Origin: Pseudomonadota bacterium
GTDB taxonomy: Bacteria > Desulfobacterota > Desulfovibrionia > Desulfovibrionales > Desulfomicrobiaceae
Direction of reading: 5' to 3'
Assembly (NCBI GenBank): GCA_018902545.1
Contig: JAHIQM010000002.1
Location: forward strand, 124,001 to 188,000
Length of the DNA stretch: 64,000 nt
A program made the translations under genes and the position numbers. Positions 27,901 through 35,995 of the stretch are shown here, piece after piece (positions within the stretch are counted from its first letter, which is position 1; each line of letters begins with the position of its first letter). The notes under the pieces were generated by a model that made no database searches, had not been told where the DNA came from, and was given only the letters and a program-made list of their open reading frames with translations.

Positions 27901-30158
27901 AAAATATCGAGTACGCGTGGCGCGACCTAGGCACGCGGATCAGCTCTTTCGAGGAACTGCCAACTGTGCTGGATCGACTCATGAGCCACAGCGACGGGAA
28001 AGAGCCCATTCGACAAAAATATGCCGCGCAACTCTTTGCCGACAGGTCTGGACAGGCCTGTGAAAATGTCTGGAAGGAAACCTTGCACTTGGCGCAAGCA
28101 CCTGTCGCTAATCCTCTGCCTGTCTTTTCGGTAGTCATCCACGTGGAACAGGATGCACACATCCTGCTTCGTTCACTCACCCATGACCTTCAGTTTAATT
28201 CGGTCATGCCCGTGGAACTGATTCTCGTAGCCACGGAAGGAGCTTTGCCGGAAGGCTTTATAAATCCGCTGGTGCAATTCAATGAATTCGTCCACGTCAA
28301 GCTGATTGATGCGCCTCAAAATATGACTGTGGAGAAAGCGGTAGCTTTGGGCGTAAACGCCAGCACAGGTGATTTCATCTGCGTCCTCAGGGAAGATGTC
28401 GCGCTCTTCAAGAACTTTGACTACATGCTCTACAAAACTTTTGCAGCGCATCCAGAAATAGCCTTGCTGACGGGTCTGACCAATCTTCCCTTGCCAGGAA
28501 TCAATTCAAACCAGTACCTAGCCAATGAGCGCTCCGAAGCGCCGGATGGCCTCGCATACAGATTCATTAACCAATTCAGAGGCATTGAGATAGCGCCTCT
28601 CTACGATCAACCATCCATTCCGCCTCTGGTCGTTTACAGAAAAAAGTCCATCGATCTGTCTGCAGGCGACCTTTTCCCAACCCTGAGGTCACTCATCGCC
28701 CAAGGCAAAGCCGCAATCTGCCTTTCCCTCTTTTACCACAGCCTCGATTCCGCATTCCGTGCATCCTTGTTGAAAATTTGGCGCATGCGATCTTCACTTA
28801 AAGCTCAAGACCGGCTCAAGATCATGAGCGATGTGGTGAGTCATCTTTCCTGCTCGGATATGTCGGAGGTCATGGTGCGGGACGCCATGAAGCTGGCCTT
28901 GCCCAAAAGCCAATATCGTCAGGGCATAGCCAACAGCCTGCACACTCGATACTATGACACGCAACACAAGGCATGGCTCTCTTCGATTCTTGATACAAAC
29001 GACCCCTGGGCCAAGTCACTGCAATCGGATTGCAGGATCATCGATGCCTTAAAGGCTGCCATAAAGAGTCCTGGCCTTATCGAGCAAGAACAGAACAATA
29101 ACCGTGTCATGTTCTATTTCTTCAAAAACGTACATATCCCTATTCTCCTTCCCCTTTATCATGCTCTCAAGTCGCAAGCAGACGTGGAAATTGGCTTCTC
29201 CTTTCTTCCCCCTTCGCCACAGATCCGTGCGGGCCTTTTGCCTAATGAAGTGCGCATCATCGAGCAAGCAGGGGTGCCAATCCATGCCACCCCTCAGGAA
29301 TTCCGCCCCGACCTGACCTTCATCGCCGACTCCGTCTATCCATGGGTGGAAGGCTGCGGCAAGTTGGTGCATGTGGGGCACGGCGTGCTTTCCAAGGGGC
29401 AATACTACACGGACACGCCCACTGCCCGGCGCGAAGATCTCGCAGATTTGGTGTGCGTACCCGGCAAACATCACCAAGCCATCATGCGCCGCATCATATC
29501 CAAGCCTGTGGTGGCCACCGGCATGTGCAAGCTTGACGATCTCTTCTCCGGCAGGGTTAACAGAGCTTCCGTGCTCAAGCAGTATGGTCTCCCCGCCGAC
29601 TACCGTTACGTCCTTTTTGCACCGACCTTCAACGACGAACTCTCCGCCATTCCCTTTGTGCAGGACCGCATCGGTGAGATCTTGCCCGACGACAAAACAC
29701 TCTTGATCATAAAGCTGCACCCCAGCTCAAAACCCGAATACAAAGAGATGTACCGCGCACTCCCGAACAAGGACAAACGGGTAATCTTTGCCGATGAACT
29801 GGACATCACCCCCTTCCTGGCCCTGTGCGACGTGATGATCTCCGATGTCTCCTCGGCCATGATGGAGTTCGCCGCACTGGACAAGCCGGTCATTCTTTTC
29901 AACAATCCAAACTGGACCAGCTATCAAAACTTCAATCCTGCCGACATCGAGTTTGAGTGGCGCGATATCGGAATCCAGGTTGCAGACCTTGATGAAATGA
30001 GGGCCGCCGTTTCGCTCTGTCTGCAAGATCCTGGTCTGCATGCGGACAAGCGCAAAAAATACACTGATCTGCTCTTTGCCAACAAACGAGGCGGCAATGC
30101 TGCGGAGCGGATAGTCAAACTTGCGCTTTCACTCCTGGAAGCAGAACAGGACCGCTGA
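24960..30158 (+). CDS. Giant five-module glycan enzyme: methyltransferase, GT4, two polyol-phosphate transferases, GT2-like
   Basis: A 1732-residue cytosolic protein. Domains in order: SAM methyltransferase (about 45-220; ILELAPGFGRCTQYLA); GT4 glycosyltransferase (about 275-685; FAGAQMYALNLAQAIN, then PSLMENYPITALEALHYKTP); CDP-glycerol glycerophosphotransferase-like module 1 (about 695-1055; NVGHGTISKGYYFT, YAPTFN, VLIKLHGS, MVSDVSSAFMEF); a degenerate GT2-like domain (about 1080-1300; ending near LREDVALFKNFDYM); and a second glycerophosphotransferase-like module (about 1375-1732; HVGHGVLSKGQYYTD, LLIIKLHPSSK, MISDVSSAMMEF). An AGGAG site precedes the ATG. It could build alternating sugar and polyol-phosphate units; the exact substrates are unknown. 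Confidence 0.85.
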   Translation: MPSIDENLAKWSKYNWKNQGDEWSACWGGTDALWHGTILPRIHYMLPSAHILELAPGFGRCTQYLAAQCNHLSIVDLAETCIGHCKKRFAELNHISFYTNDGFSLDMIADNSIDFVFSWDSFVHVESDVIQAYLSQLSHKLKPGGCGFIHHSNMGAFLDPKTGTLSIEKKHWRATSMSGLLFQKYCTEVGLTCLSQELIGWGGSNLIDCFSFFQLEKTPSLHETVVIRNAEFMTEASRGQQLSALYASAKQNNPTTAPIAVHEETPVVTSETEESPKILFVCHDFPPYRFAGAQMYALNLAQAINQSGKGHVEIFYPVFRDLNKTNYSIESKDYNSVTVHELSKPKVGEMEKVYDEKAARSFELFLDQHHYDIVHFHGLGQLSFALPLVAHSKNISTALTLHDYWFICDRWHMIRRDQSICSGPQSLNKCTQCHIVDNDLPASKDMEELVLRYHRTRKNIALKTFQTFDLIQAPSNYLQKTFEQFGFPGVHVFPLGLATQPSISLDNRQTKLLTFGYMGQLILRKGINFLLDAFKETPGDIRLLIWGDHDTPQPYQMRIRELAKRDPRVRLMGKYEPTQLPSIFNQIDVAVIPSLMENYPITALEALHYKTPVIASRTGGIPEIVIHRENGLLFEAGSVSELKTALSEIINNPALITTLREQIKPVRTIEDDASETINAYRALNLNQSNPSNDAYSRKRPLTVQFYVYKNVHWPMFESLFEYLRGQNDVREIVICLPSLTNLTNSGTNHHLVEKLLTLGARIVTDPRKANADVTFIADTIAGKVHGCGRIVNVGHGTISKGYYFTDNVWTERENWVDLLCVPGEYARERMSAILKTKVVATGMPKLDPVFSGHHTKSALCSVLGLNPSKKIVLYAPTFNLNLSSVFAFADSFHQLDSPDRYVLIKLHGSTLPHLIEQYRRIAKDSQQIIFIEDNNIAPYIGGADIMVSDVSSAFMEFMALNKPVILYDNPGWDMYHGYDPENIEYAWRDLGTRISSFEELPTVLDRLMSHSDGKEPIRQKYAAQLFADRSGQACENVWKETLHLAQAPVANPLPVFSVVIHVEQDAHILLRSLTHDLQFNSVMPVELILVATEGALPEGFINPLVQFNEFVHVKLIDAPQNMTVEKAVALGVNASTGDFICVLREDVALFKNFDYMLYKTFAAHPEIALLTGLTNLPLPGINSNQYLANERSEAPDGLAYRFINQFRGIEIAPLYDQPSIPPLVVYRKKSIDLSAGDLFPTLRSLIAQGKAAICLSLFYHSLDSAFRASLLKIWRMRSSLKAQDRLKIMSDVVSHLSCSDMSEVMVRDAMKLALPKSQYRQGIANSLHTRYYDTQHKAWLSSILDTNDPWAKSLQSDCRIIDALKAAIKSPGLIEQEQNNNRVMFYFFKNVHIPILLPLYHALKSQADVEIGFSFLPPSPQIRAGLLPNEVRIIEQAGVPIHATPQEFRPDLTFIADSVYPWVEGCGKLVHVGHGVLSKGQYYTDTPTARREDLADLVCVPGKHHQAIMRRIISKPVVATGMCKLDDLFSGRVNRASVLKQYGLPADYRYVLFAPTFNDELSAIPFVQDRIGEILPDDKTLLIIKLHPSSKPEYKEMYRALPNKDKRVIFADELDITPFLALCDVMISDVSSAMMEFAALDKPVILFNNPNWTSYQNFNPADIEFEWRDIGIQVADLDEMRAAVSLCLQDPGLHADKRKKYTDLLFANKRGGNAAERIVKLALSLLEAEQDR

Positions 30159-30176
30159 CAGCCAGATTCAGAACAC

Positions 30177-30233
30177 ACTCCTTGGGCACTGTTATTGCTT
30201 GGCACAGCTGACAGCAATTCTTTCCCAAGGAGT
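30177..30233 (+). promoter_or_regulatory. Leader hairpin that buries the Shine-Dalgarno
   Basis: A perfect 10-bp inverted repeat, ACTCCTTGGG (30177-30186) and CCCAAGGAGT (30224-30233), encloses an inner 6-bp stem ATTGCT (30194-30199) / AGCAAT (30213-30218). The 3' arm contains the AAGGAG ribosome site of the nucleotidyltransferase gene at 30240. It occupies most of the 81-bp gap after the giant enzyme gene. It could couple translation to the upstream gene or act as a switch. Confidence 0.6.
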
Positions 30234-30239
30234 CCCCTC

Positions 30240-30911
30240 ATGAAAGCAGTCATCCTTGCCGCAGGCGTCGGCAGCCGGCTCGGCAGGCCGTTTCCCAAGT
30301 GCCTGTCCATGCTCCCTACGGGAGAGCGCATTCTCGGGCGACAGATCAGGATCTTCCGCCAGTTCGGGATCAACGAGATCTTCGTGGTCGTGGGGTTCAA
30401 GAAGAACCTGATCATGGAGGAGTTCCCGGACGTCTATTACCGCTACAACCCCATCTACTACATCACCAACACCTCCAAGAGCCTGTGCTGCGCGCTGGAG
30501 TTTCTGGATGACGACGTACTCTGGTGCAATGGGGACGTAGTGTTTGATGAGGGCGTGATCCGACAAGTGGCGGCGCATGAGGGCAATGCCGTGGCCGTGG
30601 ACCGCAAGAAATGCGGCGAGGAGGAGGTCAAGTACCGGGCAAACCAGGACGGGCTGATCCTTGAAATTTCAAAAAAGGTTGCCGCGCCCGAGGGCGAAGC
30701 CGTGGGTGTGAACCGCATTCAAAAAAATGACATCCCTGCCTTTCTCCAGGCCCTGGCCGCATGCAAGGAGCAGGACTATTTCGAGATGGGCGTGGAGATG
30801 ATGATTAAGCAGGGCGTCGATTTCTCCGCCGTAGACATCTCCGCCTACCGCTGCATCGAGGTCGATTTCGAGGAAGACCTGAAGCAGGCCCTGGCCATGT
30901 TCGCACACTAA
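30240..30911 (+). CDS. Sugar/polyol-phosphate nucleotidyltransferase (LicC-like)
   Basis: A 223-residue NTP-transferase with the N-terminal motif MKAVILAAGVGSRLGRPFPK and a metal-binding Asp in VLWCNGDVVFDE. The small size, the lone catalytic domain and YITNTSKSLCCALEFL resemble choline-phosphate cytidylyltransferases such as LicC. Beside three polyol-phosphate transferase modules, a role making a CDP-activated donor (CDP-choline or a CDP-polyol) is attractive but inferred; a hexose-1-phosphate substrate cannot be excluded. The start at 30240 follows AAGGAG; the upstream frame to 30195 is leader. Confidence 0.8.
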   Translation: MKAVILAAGVGSRLGRPFPKCLSMLPTGERILGRQIRIFRQFGINEIFVVVGFKKNLIMEEFPDVYYRYNPIYYITNTSKSLCCALEFLDDDVLWCNGDVVFDEGVIRQVAAHEGNAVAVDRKKCGEEEVKYRANQDGLILEISKKVAAPEGEAVGVNRIQKNDIPAFLQALAACKEQDYFEMGVEMMIKQGVDFSAVDISAYRCIEVDFEEDLKQALAMFAH

Positions 30912-30990
30912 ATCAAACCGCGGGAAGCAGCATTGATTCGTGCGGCAGGCGCAATCCCGCCGTGTCCACCAACCCAAACCGAAAAGACGC

Positions 30991-32208
30991 ATGAATTATC
31001 TTTCTGTCTGCTGCATCGCCAAGGATGAGCATCCCTTCATCAGGGAATGGATCAACCATCACCTGCTCGTTGGTGCCGAAAAAATCATCATATTCGACAA
31101 CGGGAGCTCTCCTGGCTTGAGAGATTCAGTACGCGAATATGTCGAGCACGGGTTTGTCGATCTGTTTGAAATCCAGGGCAAAGAGCAGCAGATAATTGCC
31201 TATGACTGCTGTCTGCGAGAGTACGAAGGAAAAACGAAATGGATCGCGTTCATCGACGTTGATGAATTTCTCATCCCCAAGAAATACACCGATGTGCGGA
31301 TGATCCTGACCGACTACGAAGACTTCGGCGGACTCGGCGTGCACTGGGTCGAGTTCGGCTCCTCCGGACACCTGACCCGCCCAGAAGGTATGCAGCTCAA
31401 GAGCTACGTCCACCGCTTCCCTCTGGACCACCCCAAAAACATGCACATCAAGTCCATTGTCCAGCCCGGCAGGGTCAAGAGCGCCTGTGACCCGCACCAG
31501 TTCATCTACAATGAACCATGGTTCTGCGTTGACGAAAACAACTTTCCTCTGGCCGAATCCCAGGGCCCGTTCACGGCCCGGGACATTCAACTCAATCATT
31601 ACTACTACAGATCCCAGGAAGACTACTGCAGAAAACTTGACCGCGGCAGGGCCGACAGAGCCGATGAGGACGGCAAGCGGCGACACGAGGCCTTCTTTCC
31701 GCAACTGACCAGGGCGACAATCCTCGACACCTGCGCAGACAAGTTCGCCCGTGAAGGCGAAGCAATTCTGAGTAATTTTGAACTGTTGAAATCGACCATC
31801 ACAAGCCGCAGCAGTGACAAAAAATCTCTTCAAATCTATTACGACAAAATTTTTAAAAACCTCTCATTGGGTAAAACAGAGATAGCCAGATATTGGCTCA
31901 AAAAAGTCGCCATCCATGAAAAAAAGAGCGACATAGTCGACTACGTAAACTTCAAGATTTGCAAAAAAGAAAATGATCTCAATAATTCTATAAAATGCCT
32001 GCACAAAATTTTACAACGGCATACAGATTATGACTCGTGTATCGAATACACAAAAATTCAAGTTCATAAAAAAAAGCTAGACGAAGCAAAGAGTATGCTC
32101 AGCTATATCAAGTGGCGCTTCAGAGACATTTTAAAGTCGGATACAAATATGTCACAACAAATTTCCAGGCTCGATCAGGAAATTAATGATCGTATAAACA
32201 CAAAATAA
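30991..32208 (+). CDS. Glycosyltransferase, GT92/GT2-like (DUF23 type)
   Basis: About 405 residues. The N-terminal part has the family pattern VCCIAKDEHPFIREWINHH, KIIIFDNGSSPG and the DxD-type motif AFIDVDEFLIP, followed by the conserved NHYYYRSQEDYCRKL. The C-terminal 120 residues are Lys-rich and helical, perhaps TPR-like (YWLKKVAIHEKKSD), and more AT-rich. The ATG at 30991 gives the family N terminus; the GTG at 30940 would add a basic unrelated stretch. The stop overlaps the ATG of the next gene (TAATG), so the two are coupled. Confidence 0.85.
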   Translation: MNYLSVCCIAKDEHPFIREWINHHLLVGAEKIIIFDNGSSPGLRDSVREYVEHGFVDLFEIQGKEQQIIAYDCCLREYEGKTKWIAFIDVDEFLIPKKYTDVRMILTDYEDFGGLGVHWVEFGSSGHLTRPEGMQLKSYVHRFPLDHPKNMHIKSIVQPGRVKSACDPHQFIYNEPWFCVDENNFPLAESQGPFTARDIQLNHYYYRSQEDYCRKLDRGRADRADEDGKRRHEAFFPQLTRATILDTCADKFAREGEAILSNFELLKSTITSRSSDKKSLQIYYDKIFKNLSLGKTEIARYWLKKVAIHEKKSDIVDYVNFKICKKENDLNNSIKCLHKILQRHTDYDSCIEYTKIQVHKKKLDEAKSMLSYIKWRFRDILKSDTNMSQQISRLDQEINDRINTK

Positions 32209-33446
32209 TGCAATCATCTCCAATTCAGACATCCGTCATCATCCCGGTTTTCAACCAATGGGACTTCACCGCAAAATGTCTGCGCTCACTTAAGGCGCAC
32301 ACGCCTGAAAATATCCAGGTCATCGTTGTCGACAACGCATCAACAGACCAGACCCACGCAGAACTCGACGCCTTGGGCGAATCCCTTTGGGGCAGTTCGT
32401 TTCATGCCATTCACTGCGACCTCAATCATGGCTTTGCCCGTGCCTGCAACCTCGGCGCGAAAGCGGCCGCATCCCAAACGCTCTTCTTCCTGAACAACGA
32501 CACGGAGTTGACTCCGAACTGGCTTCCGCCGCTGCTTAAGGCCCTGGACGAAGACACAAGCCTGGGCGGCGTCGGCCCGTTGCTCCTTTATCCGGGAAGC
32601 AACCTGGTCCAGCATCTGGGCATCGCCTTTCTTCCGGGTGCGCAGGCGGAACACCTTTACGAATATTTTCCCGCCGCACACCCGCTGATCTTTGGCCGAA
32701 GATATCCCAAAGCCATCACTGCGGCGGCCCTGTGCATGCCCAAAAAAATCTTCATGGACGCAGGCGGCTTCTTCGAAGGCTACAAAAATGGCTGTGAGGA
32801 TATTGACCTGTGCCTGACCCTTGGCGCCAAGGGTTACCGGTTCCGCTGCGTCCCCGAAAGCACCGTCTATCACCACACCAGCCAGACCGTGGGACGTTTC
32901 GACAACGATCAGCCCAATTCCGCGCTGCTGCTGTCAAGGCAAGGCCAGAATCTGACCCCCGACATCCACCAGCATGCGCTTGGCGACGGCTACGATATCC
33001 GGCTCAACGAATGGCTGCTCGCCTCCGTTTGCCTGTCTCCTGAGCGTGTTGCAGCGCTTGACGCCGGGGCAAATGGCGACAATCCTCGCCTGTGGCTGGA
33101 CATGCTTGACCGGGAACCCCTGTGGGAGAAAGGTTATGATCTTCTGGCTGGATGGCTCGATGCACAACGGTCTTTTCAGGAAGCCCTGCACATTCGGACC
33201 CTGGCGGCGCATTTCCACCCGAGCAAAGTGCGCTACATACAGTTGCTCAAGGCGGCCCAGAAAGCAGGCAAGCCTGAACTGGCGCAGCATGCGCTGGAAA
33301 AGCTTGAAAAGATCGCAACGGAATCCAAGGACCTGCACCGCAAGGCTATTCGTCGCGTGCAATGGGCAAAATCTTCCGGCGAACCGTTTTGGGAAAAACT
33401 CTACATGGGCTGGCTCTCACAGCACGGGACTGCCGCAGGGCGCTGA
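32208..33446 (+). CDS. GT2 glycosyltransferase with helical C-terminal extension
   Basis: A 412-residue protein. The GT-A domain (about 1-255) has TSVIIPVFNQWDFTAKCLRS, VVDNASTDQTHAEL, the metal-binding FLNNDTELTPNW and NGCEDIDLCLTLGAKGYRF. It is rhamnosyltransferase-like, close in type to the GT2 domain of the 21789 gene. The last 150 residues are helical and probably repeat-like (ALHIRTLAAHFHPSKVRY). It begins on the stop codon of the preceding glycosyltransferase. Donor and acceptor are unknown. Confidence 0.88.
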   Translation: MQSSPIQTSVIIPVFNQWDFTAKCLRSLKAHTPENIQVIVVDNASTDQTHAELDALGESLWGSSFHAIHCDLNHGFARACNLGAKAAASQTLFFLNNDTELTPNWLPPLLKALDEDTSLGGVGPLLLYPGSNLVQHLGIAFLPGAQAEHLYEYFPAAHPLIFGRRYPKAITAAALCMPKKIFMDAGGFFEGYKNGCEDIDLCLTLGAKGYRFRCVPESTVYHHTSQTVGRFDNDQPNSALLLSRQGQNLTPDIHQHALGDGYDIRLNEWLLASVCLSPERVAALDAGANGDNPRLWLDMLDREPLWEKGYDLLAGWLDAQRSFQEALHIRTLAAHFHPSKVRYIQLLKAAQKAGKPELAQHALEKLEKIATESKDLHRKAIRRVQWAKSSGEPFWEKLYMGWLSQHGTAAGR

Positions 33447-33469
33447 AAATTTGCGAACAGCAGGGAATC

Positions 33470-35254
33470 ATGAGCGATTTGAAAAAAATACTCTTTTATG
33501 TCGAACGCAGCCTGCACTTGCCATTCCTTGAGCCCATCGAGGAGTATCTGAGTCTAAGCGGTCTGGCGGCAACAGCCTTTTCCGCGCCCGAGTTCTTCCC
33601 GGGGACCGCCGAAATCCCCCAGTGGGGCCTGCCCGACTCGCAAATCCAAAGACTCGAACACAAGGCTCCCTTCTTCGCCAAACCCGAAGATTTCGACCCG
33701 GATGTAACCATCGTGGCCGATGCCTGCCATTTTCGCATCCCCCAGCTCAGAAACGTCATCAACGTCGGGCATGGCATGATCTGCAAAGGCGCCTTTTACA
33801 CGGATTCCGAGATAACGCGCCGCGAAAATCTCTCGCAACTGCTGCTCGTGCCCGGTCCGCTGCACCGGCGCAGGCTCCTGGACAATGTCTTTATCCCCAT
33901 CCGTTTAACGGGCTTCATCAGATCCGATCAGCTTTTCGGCCCCAAAGCGCAGACCAAGGAGCAATTTTGCGCGCGCCAAGGCATCGATCCCGCCAAGCGG
34001 ATCGTCCTCTTCGCGCCGACCTATAACCCCGAACTCTCCGCCATGCACTGCCTGCAGGAGGGAATCCGCAAGGTTGCGGACAAGGATACGGTGCTGCTCA
34101 TCAAGCTGCACAACATGACAGAGGACAGATTCAAGGAACTTTACTCAAACATCGCCGCAGCGAGCCCGGGCATCTTCTACCTCGAAGACGCCGACTACTC
34201 CGGCATGATGCATGCGGCGGATCTCATGATCAGCGACGTGTCCTCGATCTTCATCGAATTTTTGCTGCTGGACAAGCCGATCATCCTCTTCAACAACCCG
34301 CGGCTCAAAGAGTTTCCGCTCTACCGGGCCGAGGACATCGAGTACATGACCAGAGACGCAGCCGTGCTGGTCAACTCCCAGGAAGATCTGCTCCAGGCAG
34401 TAAAAGCGGAACTGGCACAGCCGCAGCGGCGCTCCGCGATCCGCAAACGTTATGCCATGGCCCTGGACCACGGCCGCGACGGCCAGAGCGTGCGGCGAGC
34501 CGCCGAGGCCATCCTGGACTGGGTCCATGGCCGCAATCTTCCGGAAAAAAAGGACATGGACGTCATCCTGCTGGAAGATGATGACGCAAAACCCGAGACC
34601 ATCAGTCAAGACATTGAGCGTCTGCGGACCAATGCGCCCGGTCATCGATTGCGCATCAGCATTTTCGGGGGACAAGAAAGCCCGGGAGTCCTGGATGCAT
34701 CACACCAGCCGGGGCATTTCAATTGCAACGAACTTTATGCCTGCCTGCGCGCTAGCCAATCTCCCCGGACGGTGATCCTGCGCGGAGGACTCATGGTGCC
34801 GGGCGATTGGCCCAAATGGCTGGAAAATCATTTTCGCTGGAATCCCAAGGCGGGAATCGTAAAGGCCATGACCGAGCCCGTTCTGGCGGCGCAATGCATG
34901 CAGCAGCTCAGCAACTCTCCAAGGCCGATCACAAGCCCCGACGTTCTGCTCTTCGGACTTCTGGTCACCGGCATCGGCCAATCCATCGCAGGCCAGCGTC
35001 TGCCTTCGGATTGCGCCATGATTCATTCCGCCCTGTACCCGCACATCCCGGACAGGCTTCCCGTGACCAGCCCGACCGAATTCATCACAGCCCTGGGCTT
35101 TCTGGCCCAAAGCCATGACCTGCAGACGCGCCTGGCCATCGACTGCTACATGTATCAGGCCGACCCCAAAGCCCGGATACTCGAACAGATCAAAACGCTG
35201 CGACAACTGGGTCAGACCCGGGAAGCCTCGATTTTGGCCCGTACACTGGAATGA
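33470..35254 (+). CDS. Polyol-phosphate transferase (TagF-like) with C-terminal GT2-like remnant
   Basis: A 594-residue protein. Residues about 1-370 are a CDP-glycerol glycerophosphotransferase-like module: NVGHGMICKGAFYTD, FAPTYNPELSA, LLIKLHNMTED, MISDVSSIFIEFLLLDKP and IILFNNPRL. This is the third such module in the island. Residues about 390-560 look like a degenerate GT2 fold (TVILRGGLMVPGDWPKW) without a clear DxD. The start at 33470 is chosen because upstream residues only overlap the preceding gene. It ends 15 bp from the converging minus-strand glycosyltransferases. Confidence 0.82.
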   Translation: MSDLKKILFYVERSLHLPFLEPIEEYLSLSGLAATAFSAPEFFPGTAEIPQWGLPDSQIQRLEHKAPFFAKPEDFDPDVTIVADACHFRIPQLRNVINVGHGMICKGAFYTDSEITRRENLSQLLLVPGPLHRRRLLDNVFIPIRLTGFIRSDQLFGPKAQTKEQFCARQGIDPAKRIVLFAPTYNPELSAMHCLQEGIRKVADKDTVLLIKLHNMTEDRFKELYSNIAAASPGIFYLEDADYSGMMHAADLMISDVSSIFIEFLLLDKPIILFNNPRLKEFPLYRAEDIEYMTRDAAVLVNSQEDLLQAVKAELAQPQRRSAIRKRYAMALDHGRDGQSVRRAAEAILDWVHGRNLPEKKDMDVILLEDDDAKPETISQDIERLRTNAPGHRLRISIFGGQESPGVLDASHQPGHFNCNELYACLRASQSPRTVILRGGLMVPGDWPKWLENHFRWNPKAGIVKAMTEPVLAAQCMQQLSNSPRPITSPDVLLFGLLVTGIGQSIAGQRLPSDCAMIHSALYPHIPDRLPVTSPTEFITALGFLAQSHDLQTRLAIDCYMYQADPKARILEQIKTLRQLGQTREASILARTLE

Positions 35255-35269
35255 ACAGGCGCGCAGGGC

Positions 35270-35995
35270 TCAACCAAAATCCGTCCCTTGCGTTGCCATT
35301 TGCGCCAGGACGTCCCTGAATTTCTCGCCGAAGCGTTCCGCAAGATACCCCGCCTCTGCCTCCGCCGCCCGCGCCATGAACCCCTCCACCTCGCGGGCGG
35401 TCGAGTGATATTTATGCCGGATGACGACCTGATGATCGACCACACAGACAAACCCCGCCTCCTGAGCCCGGCTTGAAAACCAGACATCCACGCCGTAACC
35501 GTACGGGTTGCCCGCAAAATCAACGCCCCCTGCCCGCTTCCAGAATTCGACGCTGACCAGCGGCGCAATCCCGTCCACGTAACGCACCTGCCTGAACTGT
35601 CCGCCGGGCCGTTCGACCATCTGCGGGTGGTACGGGTTGGCCGTCACGGCCGGGGAATATACCCCAACCGGCCCGACCAGGCGCTCGGCCCGGGCCAGAC
35701 GCAGGGACGCTCGCTCGATGAGCGGAGGTTTGGAGACAAAGGTCGCATCGTTGTTCAAGAACCAGACATGGGAAGCGCCTTTGCCTGCCAGAATTCCCAT
35801 GACCCGCTCGAGCGCCCCGGCCCAGTAGAGGTTTTCCTCGGCCCTCAGCCAAGCGTTTTCATAGGGGTGGGGGCTCGCGTTGTCGAAAACCAGAATCTTC
35901 TCCCCCTGCGCAGGATCGCTCTCCAGCAGTTGCTCTTGCAGGCGTTTGGTGAGTTGCTCGCGCCCATAGTGCAGGATCACGGTATAAAGATTCAT
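35270..35995 (-). CDS. GT2 family glycosyltransferase
   Basis: A 241-residue glycosyltransferase of GT-A type: VILHYGREQLTKRLQEQLL, the nucleotide-binding ILVFDNASPHPYEN, metal-binding WFLNNDATFVSKPP and the downstream GYGVDVWFSSRAQEAGF. It lacks membrane helices. It is the last gene of a three-gene minus-strand glycosyltransferase unit (overlap of 4 nt with the CgeB-like gene) that converges on the plus-strand island genes. Confidence 0.87.
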   Translation of the reverse strand: MNLYTVILHYGREQLTKRLQEQLLESDPAQGEKILVFDNASPHPYENAWLRAEENLYWAGALERVMGILAGKGASHVWFLNNDATFVSKPPLIERASLRLARAERLVGPVGVYSPAVTANPYHPQMVERPGGQFRQVRYVDGIAPLVSVEFWKRAGGVDFAGNPYGYGVDVWFSSRAQEAGFVCVVDHQVVIRHKYHSTAREVEGFMARAAEAEAGYLAERFGEKFRDVLAQMATQGTDFG

